Positions 1 through 8,344 of a stretch of 24,052 bases of DNA are shown here, piece by piece (within the stretch, counting starts at the first letter, position 1; each line of letters starts with the position of its first letter). Under the pieces are notes generated by a model. It saw only the letters and a program-made list of their open reading frames with translations, had not been told where the DNA came from and did not search any database. The position numbers and the translations under genes are program-made. Source of the DNA: an uncultured Pseudomonadota bacterium (GTDB lineage Bacteria; Pseudomonadota; Gammaproteobacteria; Burkholderiales; Burkholderiaceae_C); NCBI GenBank assembly GCA_900320815.1, contig ONTY01000002.1:1-24052 (forward strand). Direction: 5' to 3'.

Positions 1-992
1 CGTTGCATTTCATCCGCCAAACGTTGCACTTCATCCAGCGGCAGGCTGGTCACGTTGGCTATCCACTGCACGTCAAACCCGCCTTGCTGCATTGCACCGA
101 GCAGTTGCTGTGCAATCTCGCGGCTGTTTTCGATGCGACCTGCACTGCGCCCCACCGCCAAGCCTTCGCTTAATCCCTCAGCGCGCCCACGGGCTTCGCC
201 TTCGGCCAGGCCAGCAGCCAGGCCAGCAGCCAGGCCAGCGGCGTGGCCAGCGGCCAGGCCAGCGGCGTGGCCTTCTGCGCGGGCTTCTTCACGTGCTTCA
301 AGCGCAATTTCACGCGCGACTTCTCGTGCCCATTCTTCCAATACTCCGCTCATCTCTCGCACTCCTTCTTCACTGCTCTTGTAACGCTGCACCGCTTGTG
401 CCAACTCCTGGATACGCATTTTCGCCGGGTCGGCGCAAAAGATGTCGTGCATGAGGTCAGCCAATGCGCTGCCGGCATCTTGCATGGTGCCGTTGGCATA
501 CACAAGGTGGCTGCCGTCGTTCATGTCAATGTTGTCTTCCGCCTCGCGGCGCACGAAGTGGTAGATGGCTTTGCCGCGCCCAAGGGGGTCAAAACCGCAG
601 ATGAAAATGACCCACACTTCGGGCAGCTGTTCAAAGTCTTCGCCCGCGTGCAGCAGTGTGCCGTCAATGAGGCTGGCATAAAAGCGCAGTCGCCGGGCGC
701 TGGCGTGGCGCGGGTCAAGCTGCATCTCAATGTTGTAGCGCGTGCCCTGGCTGTCGGTGGCAAGGACGTCCAGTCGCGCGGAGCGGCGGCCCGGGTTGGG
801 GAGCGGTTCTTCGGTGCGCACTTCGGTGACGAGTAGGTCGGGCTTGTTCATCACGATGCGCAGCACGAGTTGCGCGCTCTCTGCGTGGCGCCGAAAGAAA
901 AGCTGGGCAAAGGCGTTGTCAATCAGCCGGAAGCGCGCTATGCCGTCAAGGAGCTGCTGCGTGCTTGGGCTGCGGCGAGGGGGGCGGGGCAT
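1..992 (-). CDS. Rpn/PD-(D/E)XK family transposase-nuclease (partial, runs off the left edge)
   Basis: Reading from ATG at 992, the frame stays open to base 1, so the C-terminus is missing. About 330 residues are visible. The N-terminal half carries the family's nuclease core: RLDVLATD, then a short turn, then YNIEMQL, giving the D...E-x-Q pattern of PD-(D/E)XK transposase-like proteins (Rpn/YhgA type, PDDEXK_2). A following stretch resembles the family's VWVIFICGFDPLG segment. After about residue 220 there is a charged helix, then an Ala-Gly-Leu tetrapeptide repeat encoded by 12-bp tandem DNA units, then a C-terminal segment ending in a short helix typical of these proteins. Rpn proteins are DNA nucleases linked to RecA-independent recombination and to phage defence. 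Which role applies here is not visible. The start is supported by the core beginning soon after it; no strong ribosome site is seen. A 57-bp repeat begins 16 bp upstream. Confidence 0.85.
   Translation of the reverse strand, partial: MPRPPRRSPSTQQLLDGIARFRLIDNAFAQLFFRRHAESAQLVLRIVMNKPDLLVTEVRTEEPLPNPGRRSARLDVLATDSQGTRYNIEMQLDPRHASARRLRFYASLIDGTLLHAGEDFEQLPEVWVIFICGFDPLGRGKAIYHFVRREAEDNIDMNDGSHLVYANGTMQDAGSALADLMHDIFCADPAKMRIQELAQAVQRYKSSEEGVREMSGVLEEWAREVAREIALEAREEARAEGHAAGLAAGHAAGLAAGLAAGLAEGEARGRAEGLSEGLAVGRSAGRIENSREIAQQLLGAMQQGGFDVQWIANVTSLPLDEVQRLADEMQ
204..272 (-). repeat. 12-bp tandem repeat inside the Rpn gene
   Basis: Nearly six 12-bp units of the type GGCCAGGCCAGC / GGCGTGGCCAGC run in frame and encode AGLA/AGHA tetrapeptides. 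Unit number divisible by one codon set keeps the frame, so copy-number change would lengthen or shorten the protein without breaking it. Confidence 0.8.
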
Positions 993-1007
993 GGGAAGGA
1001 AATTAGA

Positions 1008-1064
1008 TACTCTGCTTGATAATGCTTGCTTGCCAGCGTGTTTTGCGGGCAATTGTGCAATACC
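1008..1064 (+). repeat. 57-bp dispersed palindromic element, copy 1
   Basis: TACTCT at 1008-1013, 17-bp spacer, 21-bp imperfect palindrome at 1031-1051 (arms TGCCAGCGT and TTGCGGGCA around a 3-bp loop), 8-bp spacer, ATACC at 1060-1064. It lies just upstream of the Rpn gene. The geometry matches six other copies in this window. Confidence 0.8.
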
Positions 1065-1147
1065 GGCGCATTCTATTCATCATACGCACAAACACTGCAA
1101 GCGGAGTTGGCACCCTTCGCGGGCAAGGGAACGGTGCGTGTATTGTC

Positions 1148-1188
1148 AAGAGCAACATAGGTGACAAGTGGGCAAGAGCATAGGTAAC
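1148..1188. repeat. Pair of short direct repeats resembling insertion-sequence ends
   Basis: CAAGAGCAACATAGGTGAC (1148-1166) and CAAGAGCATAGGTAAC (1173-1188) are two related copies 25 bp apart. Closely spaced short repeats like these recall the multiple terminal repeats of IS21-like elements. No transposase of that type and no matching opposite end is present, so an IS remnant is only a guess. Confidence 0.4.
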
Positions 1189-1409
1189 ACCCTCACAGCC
1201 TGTCTGCTTCGCTGCAGGGGCGAGGAGATGTTTCTTGTATGCAGTGAGCAGCACGGGCAAATTCAGCTTTCAGGTGAGGTGAAAAAAGTTTCTGCCTTTG
1301 CCTGCCGCCTCTTGAAATGCGGCCTGTGCGCCAGCACATACTTGGTTTTTGCCGTGCACCAGGCGCATTGCGAACGCACGGCTTGGCTTGCCTCCCCTCC
1401 CTTTTGGAT

Positions 1410-1706
1410 ATGGAAACGATTTACGACTCTGATCGCTTCATCGTGGTGCATATGCTGTGCAACAGTGCTGATGACGATGCCAGTGAGCCGCCACAGGATG
1501 CGGCAGCGGCTGTGGCAACGCTGCGCCACAGTTTTGAGATTGTGGACAAGCAGGCGGGCACGCAGCTGTACCTGGATGGCATGTGGTCAGAGCTGTTCCA
1601 GCAGCGCATTGCCGAGTGGCATATCAACGTCCCTACGCAGCAGGAGGTGGAGGACACTCTGGCGGGGTTTGCCGGGCTGGCGCAGACGCCTTTGACGTTG
1701 CATTGA
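1410..1706 (+). CDS. DUF3567 family protein
   Basis: A 98-residue protein starting METIYDSDRFIVVHM. The family pattern, as I know it from Burkholderiales, is visible: a short beta-strand start, GFEIVDK-like text (here FEIVDKQAGTQLYLDG, around residues 46-61), a helical WSELFQQ segment, and a tail ending in LTLH. Biochemical function is unknown for the family. The ATG at 1410 is chosen because the family begins there; the open frame reaches further up to 1317 but that part looks unrelated, and no strong ribosome site is seen. It sits 14 bp before purU on the same strand, so the two are probably co-transcribed. Confidence 0.8.
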   Translation: METIYDSDRFIVVHMLCNSADDDASEPPQDAAAAVATLRHSFEIVDKQAGTQLYLDGMWSELFQQRIAEWHINVPTQQEVEDTLAGFAGLAQTPLTLH

Positions 1707-1720
1707 TTACGGGGCGCGCT

Positions 1721-2575
1721 ATGCAAGACAGTTACGTTCTCACGCTCTCGTGCCCGGACAAGCGCGGCATCGTGCACGCGGTAACAGGCTTTTTGCTCGA
1801 GCACGGCGGCAATATTGAAGAGGCCGCGCAGTTCAATGACCGCGCCAGCGGTCTGTTTTTCATGCGTGTGCGCTTTCATTGCCCAGGCGCTGATGCCGGG
1901 GCGCTGCAGGCGGCGCTGGGCGAGTTTGCGCCGTCGCTGGAGCTCACGTGGGAGCTGCATCCGCTGGCGCAGGCAATGCGCTGTGCCATTTTTGTGAGCC
2001 GCCAGGGGCACTGCCTCAACGATTTGCTCTTCCGCTGGAAGAGCGGGCTGCTGCCGCTGCTAGATATTCGTGCCATCGTCAGCAACCACCGCGATTTCTA
2101 CCAATTGGCGGCCAGCTACAACGTGCCTTTCCACCACACCCCCACCAGTGGCGCGGGCAGCAAGGAGCAGGCCGAGGCGCGGCAGTTGGCCATCATTGAA
2201 GAAGAGGGTGTGCAGCTTGTGGTGCTGGCGCGCTATATGCAAATTCTCTCGCCGGCGATGTGTCAGCGCCTGAGTGGGCGCGCCATCAACATTCACCACA
2301 GCTTTCTGCCGAGTTTCAAAGGGGCACGCCCATACGCGCAAGCGCACGCGCGAGGGGTGAAGTTGATTGGTGCCACGGCGCACTATGTGACGGCTGACCT
2401 GGATGAAGGCCCCATCATTGAGCAGGATGCGACGCGCGTGGATCACAGCCTGGACGTCGAAGATTTGGCCGCCATTGGGCGCGATACCGAGAGCCAGGTG
2501 CTTGCGCGCGCCGTCAAGTGGCACAGCGAACACCGCGTGTTGCTCAACGGGCAGCGGACTGTGGTTTTTCGCTGA
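1721..2575 (+). CDS. purU: Formyltetrahydrofolate deformylase
   Basis: A 284-residue cytosolic enzyme that hydrolyses 10-formyl-THF to formate and THF, feeding formate to PurT and balancing one-carbon pools. The length matches the family. An N-terminal ACT domain (about residues 4-80, with SCPDKRGIVHAVTGFLLEHG) is followed by a formyltransferase-fold catalytic domain. Visible family motifs are the NHRDF segment, HHTPTSG, a VLARYMQILSP strand, and the active-site block INIHHSFLPSFKGARPY followed by LDEGPIIEQ, which supply the conserved Asn, His and Asp. The ATG at 1721 fits the family start; the frame extends upstream but overlaps DUF3567. The ribosome site is weak, consistent with coupling to the gene 14 bp upstream. 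Confidence 0.95.
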   Translation: MQDSYVLTLSCPDKRGIVHAVTGFLLEHGGNIEEAAQFNDRASGLFFMRVRFHCPGADAGALQAALGEFAPSLELTWELHPLAQAMRCAIFVSRQGHCLNDLLFRWKSGLLPLLDIRAIVSNHRDFYQLAASYNVPFHHTPTSGAGSKEQAEARQLAIIEEEGVQLVVLARYMQILSPAMCQRLSGRAINIHHSFLPSFKGARPYAQAHARGVKLIGATAHYVTADLDEGPIIEQDATRVDHSLDVEDLAAIGRDTESQVLARAVKWHSEHRVLLNGQRTVVFR

Positions 2576-2716
2576 AACGGCTGCGGCGCGCTGCACGCCG
2601 CGCCGCGCCCCACGCCATACGGGGCGCCCGCTGCCGCTGGTGCCACCCGGTGGCGCGCCATAATCCCGCCCCTTACGTATCAATCTGCAACGAATCTGCA
2701 AACTGGAGTTTCCGCC

Positions 2717-3769
2717 GTGGCACAAATGGATATCACCCAACTGCTGGCCTTCGGGGTCAAGAACAAAGCCTCAGACTTGCACCTGTCAGCCGGGCTGCCG
2801 CCGCTCATCCGCGTGCACGGTGACGTGCGGCGTTTGAATGTGCCTGCGCTCACGCACAAAGATGTCTACGACATGCTCTACGACATCATGAACGACACGC
2901 AGCGCAAGGTGTACGAAGAAAACCTGGAGGTGGACTTCTCGTTTGAGATTGAAGGGCTGGCACGCTTTCGCGTGAACGCTTTCAACCAATACCGGGGCGC
3001 CGCCGGCGTGCTGCGCACCATTCCCAGCAAAATCTTGACGCTCGAGCAGCTCAACTGCCCGCGCATCTTCGCCGAGCTGTCATTGAAACCGCGCGGCCTG
3101 GTGCTCGTGACTGGCCCCACGGGGTCGGGTAAGTCCACCACGCTGGCGGCGATGATCAACCACCTCAATGAAACTGAATACAGCCATGTGCTGACGGTGG
3201 AAGACCCAATTGAGTTCGTGCACGAGTCCAAGAAGTGCATCGTCAACCAGCGTGAAGTCGGCCCCATGACGCACAGCTTCGCCAACGCCCTGCGCTCGGC
3301 GCTGCGCGAAGACCCGGACGCCATCCTCGTGGGTGAGATGCGCGACCTGGAAACCATCCGCCTGGCCATGACCGCCGCAGAAACTGGCCACCTGGTGTTT
3401 GGCACGCTGCATACATCCAGCGCACCAAAAACGATTGACCGCATTATTGACGTGTTTCCTGCGTCAGAAAAAGAAATGGTGCGCGCCATGCTTTCAGAGT
3501 CCCTGGTGGCCGTTATCTCGCAGACACTGTGTAAACTCAAAGACGGCTCCGGGCGTGTGGCTGCGCACGAAATCATGCTGGGCACTCCCGCCATTCGCAA
3601 CCTGATTCGCGAGGCGAAGGTCGCACAAATGTATTCCTCCATCCAGACGGGCAATAGCCTGGGGATGCAAACGCTGGACCAGAACCTCACCGACCTGGTG
3701 CGCCGCAACCAGATTACCCCGGCTGAGGCGCGCGCCAAGGCAAAAATCCCGGAAAACTTCCCCGGCTAA
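2717..3769 (+). CDS. pilT: Type IV pilus retraction ATPase PilT
   Basis: A 350-residue hexameric ATPase that powers pilus depolymerisation for twitching motility and DNA uptake, acting at the cytoplasmic face of the pilus machine. Visible motifs: a PAS-like N-terminal domain with SDLHLSAGLPP, Walker A GPTGSGKS (133-140), Asp box LTVEDPIEF (159-167), Walker B ILVGEMRD (203-210), His box HLVFGTLHT (225-233), and the C-terminal AIRNLIRE motif (292-299) known to be needed for retraction. The GTG at 2717 is preferred because GGAG lies 9 bp upstream; many homologues start at the MDI three codons later (ATG 2726). The gene is followed 71 bp later by pilU in the same direction, the usual betaproteobacterial order. 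Confidence 0.97.
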   Translation: MAQMDITQLLAFGVKNKASDLHLSAGLPPLIRVHGDVRRLNVPALTHKDVYDMLYDIMNDTQRKVYEENLEVDFSFEIEGLARFRVNAFNQYRGAAGVLRTIPSKILTLEQLNCPRIFAELSLKPRGLVLVTGPTGSGKSTTLAAMINHLNETEYSHVLTVEDPIEFVHESKKCIVNQREVGPMTHSFANALRSALREDPDAILVGEMRDLETIRLAMTAAETGHLVFGTLHTSSAPKTIDRIIDVFPASEKEMVRAMLSESLVAVISQTLCKLKDGSGRVAAHEIMLGTPAIRNLIREAKVAQMYSSIQTGNSLGMQTLDQNLTDLVRRNQITPAEARAKAKIPENFPG

Positions 3770-3840
3770 GCACGCAGCGCAGCTGCTGGATATTGATTTT
3801 TTGAATCGGCGCCTGCACTGGTGCCAAGGAGTGCCCAATC

Positions 3841-5062
3841 ATGGCAATGGAACGCGACCAAGCCACCAAATTCATCCACGACCTGTTGCGACTGATGATT
3901 TCGCGCAAAGGCAGCGACTTGTTCATCACCGCCGACTTCCCGCCAGCTATCAAGGTAGACGGCAAAGTCAATAAAGTTTCCCCCCAGGCGCTCACGCACG
4001 GGCACACCATCGCACTGGTGCGCTCGGTCATGAACGACAAGCAGGCTGCCGAGTTTGAAAAAACCAAGGAGTGCAACTTCGCCATTTCGCCAGCAGGCAT
4101 CGGGCGCTTTCGCTGCAACGCCTTCATGCAGTCAGGTAAAGTGGGCATGGTGTTCCGCCTGATTCCGCAAGAGTTGCCAACCATTGACGAGTTGTTCATG
4201 GACGGCAAACTGATCCGCAAAATTGCCGGGCAAGTTGCACCTGGATCTGTCGCAGCTTGAAATGAACAACCTGCGCCTGGTGGAAACGCTCAAAAACGTT
4301 GCCATGACCGAACGCGGCCTGGCCATCATGGTCGGCGGCACTGGCACGGGCAAATCCACCACGCTGGCGGCAATGGTGGATTGGCGCAACACCCACAGCT
4401 ACGGGCACATCATTACGGTGGAAGACCCAGTTGAGTTTGTGCATCCGCACAAAAACTGCATCATCACGCAGCGCGAAGTGGGACTGGATACCGATAGCTG
4501 GGAAGCGGCGCTGAAAAATACCCTGCGCCAGGCACCCAACGTCATCCTGATGGGGGAAATCCGCGACCGCGAAACGATGGAACACGCCGTCGCCTTTGCC
4601 GAAACCGGGCACTTGTGTCTGGCAACGCTGCACGCCAACAGCGCCAACCAGGCGCTGGACCGCATCATCAACTTCTTCCCCGAAGAGCGCCGCCAGCAGC
4701 TGCTCATGGATTTGTCGATGAACCTGCGCGCCCTCATCTCGCAGCGCCTGATTCGGCGCGAAAGCGGCAAAGGGCGCACAGCGGTGGTGGAAATCATGCT
4801 CGGCACGCCGCTGGTCTCTGACCTCATCTTCAAAGGCGAAGTAGGCGAAATAAAGGATCTCATGCGCCGCAGCCGCGAACTGGGTATGCAAACCTTTGAC
4901 CAGGCGCTGTTTGACGCTTTTGAAAAAGGCTTGATTAGCTATGAAGACACGCTGCGCTACGCCGACTCCTCCAACGACGTGCGCCTGCAAATCAAGCTCA
5001 ACAGCCAGCGCGCCAAGAACCGCGACTTGACCGCCGGCACCGAAGGGCTGGAAATTATGTAA
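3841..5062 (+). pseudogene. pilU: PilT-dependent retraction ATPase PilU, interrupted by an apparent frameshift
   Basis: Two overlapping frames together spell PilU. Frame 1 (3841-4260) gives the N-terminal domain, from MERDQATKFIHDLL to LPTIDEL, then runs into TGA at 4258-4260. The rest, with Walker A GGTGTGKS, EDPVEFVHPHKNC, GEIRDRETMEHAVAF and TLHANSANQALDRI, lies one base over and ends at TAA 5062. A one-base difference between 4214 and 4257 would join them; AAAA at 4219-4222 and GGG at 4228-4230 are candidate slip sites. About 25 extra residues lie between TIDEL and LKNVAMTERGL compared with PilU proteins I know, so the joined product would be about 406 residues against a usual 375-385. 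AAGGAG at 3826-3831 supports the start. Sequencing error, decay and programmed shifting are all possible. Confidence 0.85.
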
Positions 5063-5117
5063 ACCGCGCGCGCTGCTTGCCGCGCACCCTGCCCCGGGCA
5101 CGCGCAGGCACAAATGC

Positions 5118-5151
5118 AAAAAACGCCGAATATTCAATTCGGCGTTTTTTT
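5118..5151. terminator. Bidirectional rho-independent terminator
   Basis: A 9-bp stem ACGCCGAAT / ATTCGGCGT (5123-5131 with 5137-5145) with a 5-base loop is flanked by a run of A on the left and of T on the right. It serves the convergent pilU (plus) and phaM (minus) genes. Confidence 0.92.
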
Positions 5152-5170
5152 ATTGGCTTTTGCTTTTCTC

Positions 5171-5887
5171 TTATTTATCTGCCTTGCCACCCGGGGCGGC
5201 TTTCTTGCGGACTGCTGCCGGTTTGGCTGCCTCGGTTCCTCCCTCGTCGATGCTGCCTGCACCATCGCCCCCATCCTTGGGCTGCGGCTTGGTGTGCGAC
5301 GCGGCAGCGGCCATAGCCGCTTCCATTGCGGCCTGCTGCTGCGCGGTATTGGCATACAGCTGCTGAAACTGGCTGCCAAGTGCGTTCCACCACATTTGCG
5401 ACATCTGTGCCGGTATCGCCATGCTGGCTGCGGCTTGTGCCGCCAGCTTGGCCGCATCATCTTTGCTGCCCGCATCTGCAGCACCAGCCTGGGCTGGCGC
5501 TGCTGCGCTGGCGCCTGTGCCTGCACCCAAGGGCCACCCCGCCGCCATAGGTGCAGCAGCGGCGCCTTGCTGCGCCTTTCCTGTAGCCGCTGCCCCTGCT
5601 GCCGGGGCGCTCAATGCTTTAGCGAACTCTGCCATGCCAAGGTTCATGGAACTGAGCGTGCCCAGCGTCATCTTCTGCACTTCCAGCGCCTGGATGGTGC
5701 TTTTGACAATGGTGGCGTTTTGCTCCAGCCAAAAGAGCACGGTTTTGAGTTCATTGATGCGCCCGTCAAGCTCCTTGGGGTCAAGCGTGGGCATCCAGCC
5801 TGCCATCGGCAGGGATGCACCCGCAGGCGCTTTGAAGTCAAAGCCGGGAAACATGCCGCTAAAAGGATTGGTGGTGCTGGAGCTCAT
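5171..5887 (-). CDS. phaM: PhaM-type polyhydroxyalkanoate granule regulatory protein
   Basis: A 238-residue protein. The middle section PTLDPKELDGRINELKTVL, followed by WLEQN, TIQALEVQKMTLGTL and a Met-rich turn, is the conserved helical core of PhaM proteins, which activate PHA synthase and tether PHA granules to the nucleoid. Next comes an Ala/Gly-rich linker, then a second short conserved piece (MWWNALGSQFQQLY), then a Lys/Ala/Pro-rich tail ending KKAAPGGKADK, like the DNA-binding basic tail of Cupriavidus PhaM. Two in-frame ATGs exist (5893 and 5887). The second is chosen because AGGAG lies 8 bp upstream of it but only 2 bp from the first. It converges on pilU across the terminator at 5118-5151. 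It could be annotated more loosely as a phasin-like protein. Confidence 0.8.
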   Translation of the reverse strand: MSSSTTNPFSGMFPGFDFKAPAGASLPMAGWMPTLDPKELDGRINELKTVLFWLEQNATIVKSTIQALEVQKMTLGTLSSMNLGMAEFAKALSAPAAGAAATGKAQQGAAAAPMAAGWPLGAGTGASAAAPAQAGAADAGSKDDAAKLAAQAAASMAIPAQMSQMWWNALGSQFQQLYANTAQQQAAMEAAMAAAASHTKPQPKDGGDGAGSIDEGGTEAAKPAAVRKKAAPGGKADK

Positions 5888-5986
5888 GCTCATCTCTCCT
5901 GTCCGCTGAACAACGCTGCATCGTGCAGACGATGCGCGCAGCTTACCGCAGGCACTGCGCAGCGCACGGGCACAATCGCGCGCCTT

Positions 5987-7648
5987 ATGCGCCCAACGCC
6001 CCCGATGCCCCCCACACTCTCTGTATCTCCCGCGCCGGCAGTGCCGCACGCCGGCGCTGCCGTTTGGCAGCGCACGCGCTTGGCGCTGCTGGCCGTTGTG
6101 CTGGCGCTGCCGTGGCTGTGGCCCTTTACCTCTGGCCCGCTGGCTGCTGTGCAGCCGTACCTCATCAGCGCCGCTGCCGCCGCACTGGCGCTGGCGCTGT
6201 GGCCACGCACTGCGGGCGAAGGGGCACTGGCTGCAGCGCGCGGCTGGCTGCTGGCGGCGGCTATCAGCAGCGTTATTGCGCTGCTTCAATATTTTGACGC
6301 CGAGACGCCCTTTTACCCCTGGTTCAACATTGCCCAGCCTGGGCAGGCGTTTGGCAACCTGCGCCAGCCAAATCAACTCGCCACGCTGCTGGTTATCGGC
6401 CTGGCGGCGCTGCGTTACCTGGCGCATGAGGCCGCAGGCTGGCGACGCACAGGCACCGGGCTGCTGACTGCGCTGCTGCTGTGCGGCTTGGCGGCCACAG
6501 CCTCACGCGCCGGGCTGCTGGAATTGCTGCTGCTGGCTGCTGCTGCGTTGCTGTGGATGCCACACGGCCAGCGCCGCCGTGCGCTGCTGGCGGCGCTGGC
6601 CGCCATCGCCATTTACGCGCTGGCGGCACTGGCGCTGCCCGCATTGCTGCAAGCGGGTGAAGGTGTGGTGGGGCGCAGCATGGTGGAGCGCCTGCAGCAC
6701 GCCGAGAGCACCTGCGGCAGCCGCCTCATCCTCTGGGGCAATGTGGCGCACCTGATTGCGCAAAAGCCATGGCTGGGCTGGGGCTGGGGCAGCCTCTCGT
6801 GGGCGCACTACAGCACGCTGTATCCGGGGGCACGCTTTTGCCACTTGCTCGATAACGCGCACAACCTGCCACTGCATCTGGCCGTTTCGCTCGGCGTGCC
6901 CGCCGCCATCGTGATTTGTGCGCTGCTGGCAGCCCTCATATGGCGCGCACGCCCGTGGACTGAAAGCAATCACGTGCGCCAGCTTGCCTGGGGTATTCTG
7001 CTGGCTATTGGAGTACACAGCATGGTGGAATACCCGATGTGGTACGGACAATTTCAAACTGCCGCCATCATCTGCATTTGGCTGCTCTGGGTCACGCGCG
7101 CGACTCGCCCCACTGCCCTGCCCGCCGCCTGGGCTGCGCCGCGCCGCATTGCTGGCGCGCTGCTTATCCTTGCGGCTGTGGGTTATACCGGATGGGACTA
7201 TATGCGTATCTCGTGGTTGTATCGCTCACCAGAGGCCAGCGGCGTGACCCCGTGGCCTGGCGTGTTGCTCACGCGCGCGCGCCGCTCCATCCTTTTTGCC
7301 GAAGAAGTGGGGTTTGCCGAACTCACCACGCAAGTGCCCACGCGCAGCAACGCTGAGTGGATGCTGGCGCGCGGCCAACGGCTGCTGCACTACTCGCCCG
7401 AGCCGCGCGTCATCACCCGCGTGATTGAAAGCGCCGTCTACCTTGGGCGCGACGACATCGCCATCGAGCACCTGCGGCGCTTTCGCGCCGCCTTTCCGAA
7501 AGACTGGCAAAAATGGAGCGAGTCCAACGAGCGCCAATTGCGCCAAGCGCAAGCTGCGCTGGCCGCCGGGCAGGCGGCAGCGTCCATGCGCCAGCCTGCC
7601 GCCAGCTTGCCGCCGTGGCTGCTGCCGCAGCCGCAAAGTGCGCCATAA
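5987..7648 (+). CDS. PglL/Wzy_C-family O-oligosaccharyltransferase or O-antigen ligase
   Basis: A 553-residue polytopic inner-membrane protein with many hydrophobic segments. PglL enzymes move lipid-linked glycans onto pilin and other exported proteins in the periplasm. Supporting motifs are AFGNLRQPNQLATL (about 121-134), typical of the PglL N-terminal region, ASRAGLLELLL, a large loop with GWGWGSLSWAHYSTLYPG, the key DNAHNLPLHL block with the expected catalytic His at residue 292, and HSMVEYPMWYGQF (344-356) of the Wzy_C_2 region. The C-terminal soluble part (about 430-553) is Arg/Ala-rich. ATG at 5987 or the in-frame ATG at 6005 could be used; there is no clear ribosome site. It is divergent from phaM. 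Closeness to pilT/pilU suggests pilin glycosylation, but lipopolysaccharide ligation cannot be excluded. Confidence 0.8.
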   Translation: MRPTPPMPPTLSVSPAPAVPHAGAAVWQRTRLALLAVVLALPWLWPFTSGPLAAVQPYLISAAAAALALALWPRTAGEGALAAARGWLLAAAISSVIALLQYFDAETPFYPWFNIAQPGQAFGNLRQPNQLATLLVIGLAALRYLAHEAAGWRRTGTGLLTALLLCGLAATASRAGLLELLLLAAAALLWMPHGQRRRALLAALAAIAIYALAALALPALLQAGEGVVGRSMVERLQHAESTCGSRLILWGNVAHLIAQKPWLGWGWGSLSWAHYSTLYPGARFCHLLDNAHNLPLHLAVSLGVPAAIVICALLAALIWRARPWTESNHVRQLAWGILLAIGVHSMVEYPMWYGQFQTAAIICIWLLWVTRATRPTALPAAWAAPRRIAGALLILAAVGYTGWDYMRISWLYRSPEASGVTPWPGVLLTRARRSILFAEEVGFAELTTQVPTRSNAEWMLARGQRLLHYSPEPRVITRVIESAVYLGRDDIAIEHLRRFRAAFPKDWQKWSESNERQLRQAQAALAAGQAAASMRQPAASLPPWLLPQPQSAP

Positions 7649-7708
7649 AGTGCCGCCGCGCACGCGCCTGCTTCCTCCTCATCCACCTCCATCGCCACAA
7701 TCACTGCC

Positions 7709-8254
7709 ATGTCTGACTACTCCTCCTACGCCTCACCCGAAGACCTGCACCAGGGCAGCGGTGCGCTCTACTGGGTCGTCTCTGGCATTGCCGCCGTGCT
7801 GCTTGTGGTCAGTGCCTGGCGCGCCTGGCAATGGTTTGAAGGCGACGTTGAACGCCGCCGCGCCGTCGCTGAAAGCGTCGCCCCTTCAGGCGTGGAACTG
7901 CGCCCCGCCGCCGGGCGGCTCAAAGAGCTGGATCAGGCCCTGCCGGCGCCCGTAGAAGTGGACGGCGCTGGCGATGTGCCCAGTGCCGTGCCCCCTGTGC
8001 CGCAGGTCAGCGCCGAAACCCTCAGCGGCAGCCAGCGCACTGCCACCTGCCGCTTTCTGGCCGCTGAAATTGAGCGGCTGGACTACGAGTTCAAGCAAGA
8101 ACTGCCCCCGCCCGTGCTCGATCACCTTTCCAGCCGCCTGGCACAGTGGCGCAGCCAATATCAAGCGGGCAAATGCGCCGCAGAAGCGCCGCTGCGCTCT
8201 GGCGTTGCCGCGCAAAGCAAAGCCGCCGAGGCCGCAGCGGCAGACGATGATTGA
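7709..8254 (+). CDS. Single-pass membrane protein of unknown function
   Basis: A 181-residue protein I do not recognise as a named family. Residues 19-38 (ALYWVVSGIAAVLLVVSAWR) form one membrane segment after a short polar N-terminus, so the rest is probably outside or inside as one soluble domain. That domain has a Pro/Val-rich linker, then a compact charged part with two Cys (around residues 112 and 156) framing LAAEIERLDYEFKQELPPP and VLDHLSSRLAQWRSQ, which looks like a helical hairpin with a conserved LPPPVLD turn. The tail is Ala/Asp-rich. It follows the PglL-type gene by 60 bp on the same strand and may share its transcript. It ends just before the symmetric repeat block. Confidence 0.7.
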   Translation: MSDYSSYASPEDLHQGSGALYWVVSGIAAVLLVVSAWRAWQWFEGDVERRRAVAESVAPSGVELRPAAGRLKELDQALPAPVEVDGAGDVPSAVPPVPQVSAETLSGSQRTATCRFLAAEIERLDYEFKQELPPPVLDHLSSRLAQWRSQYQAGKCAAEAPLRSGVAAQSKAAEAAAADDD

Positions 8255-8272
8255 GGCGCTGGCTCTTTTAAA

Positions 8273-8329
8273 TACTCCATCAATCAATCATCTGTTGCCC
8301 GCGTATTACGCTGGCATTTTTCATATACC
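8273..8329 (+). repeat. 57-bp dispersed palindromic element, copy 2
   Basis: TACTCC at 8273-8278, 17 bp, palindrome at 8296-8316 with arms TGCCCGCGT and ACGCTGGCA, 8 bp, ATACC at 8325-8329. It forms the left arm of the 230-bp inverted repeat with copy 3. Confidence 0.85.
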
Positions 8330-8344
8330 ATATTTATTGCAGCT

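Larger units (their letters stand above)
993..1409. other. Intergenic region between divergent Rpn and DUF3567 genes; no convincing gene
   Basis: No reading frame here has a recognisable product. The stretch holds one copy of the 57-bp dispersed element (1008-1064) and a pair of IS-end-like direct repeats (1148-1188). The rest, up to the DUF3567 start, shows no clear structure, though a promoter for the plus-strand genes should lie in it. Confidence 0.6.

Noticed and set aside
243..836. Long plus-strand frame opposite the Rpn gene
   Set aside because: Shadow of the minus-strand nuclease, which has the clear motifs; no homology in the plus-strand product.
5114..5986. Upstream extension of the PglL-type frame
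   Set aside because: It runs antisense to phaM and lacks membrane-protein character; the family start is at 5987 or 6005.
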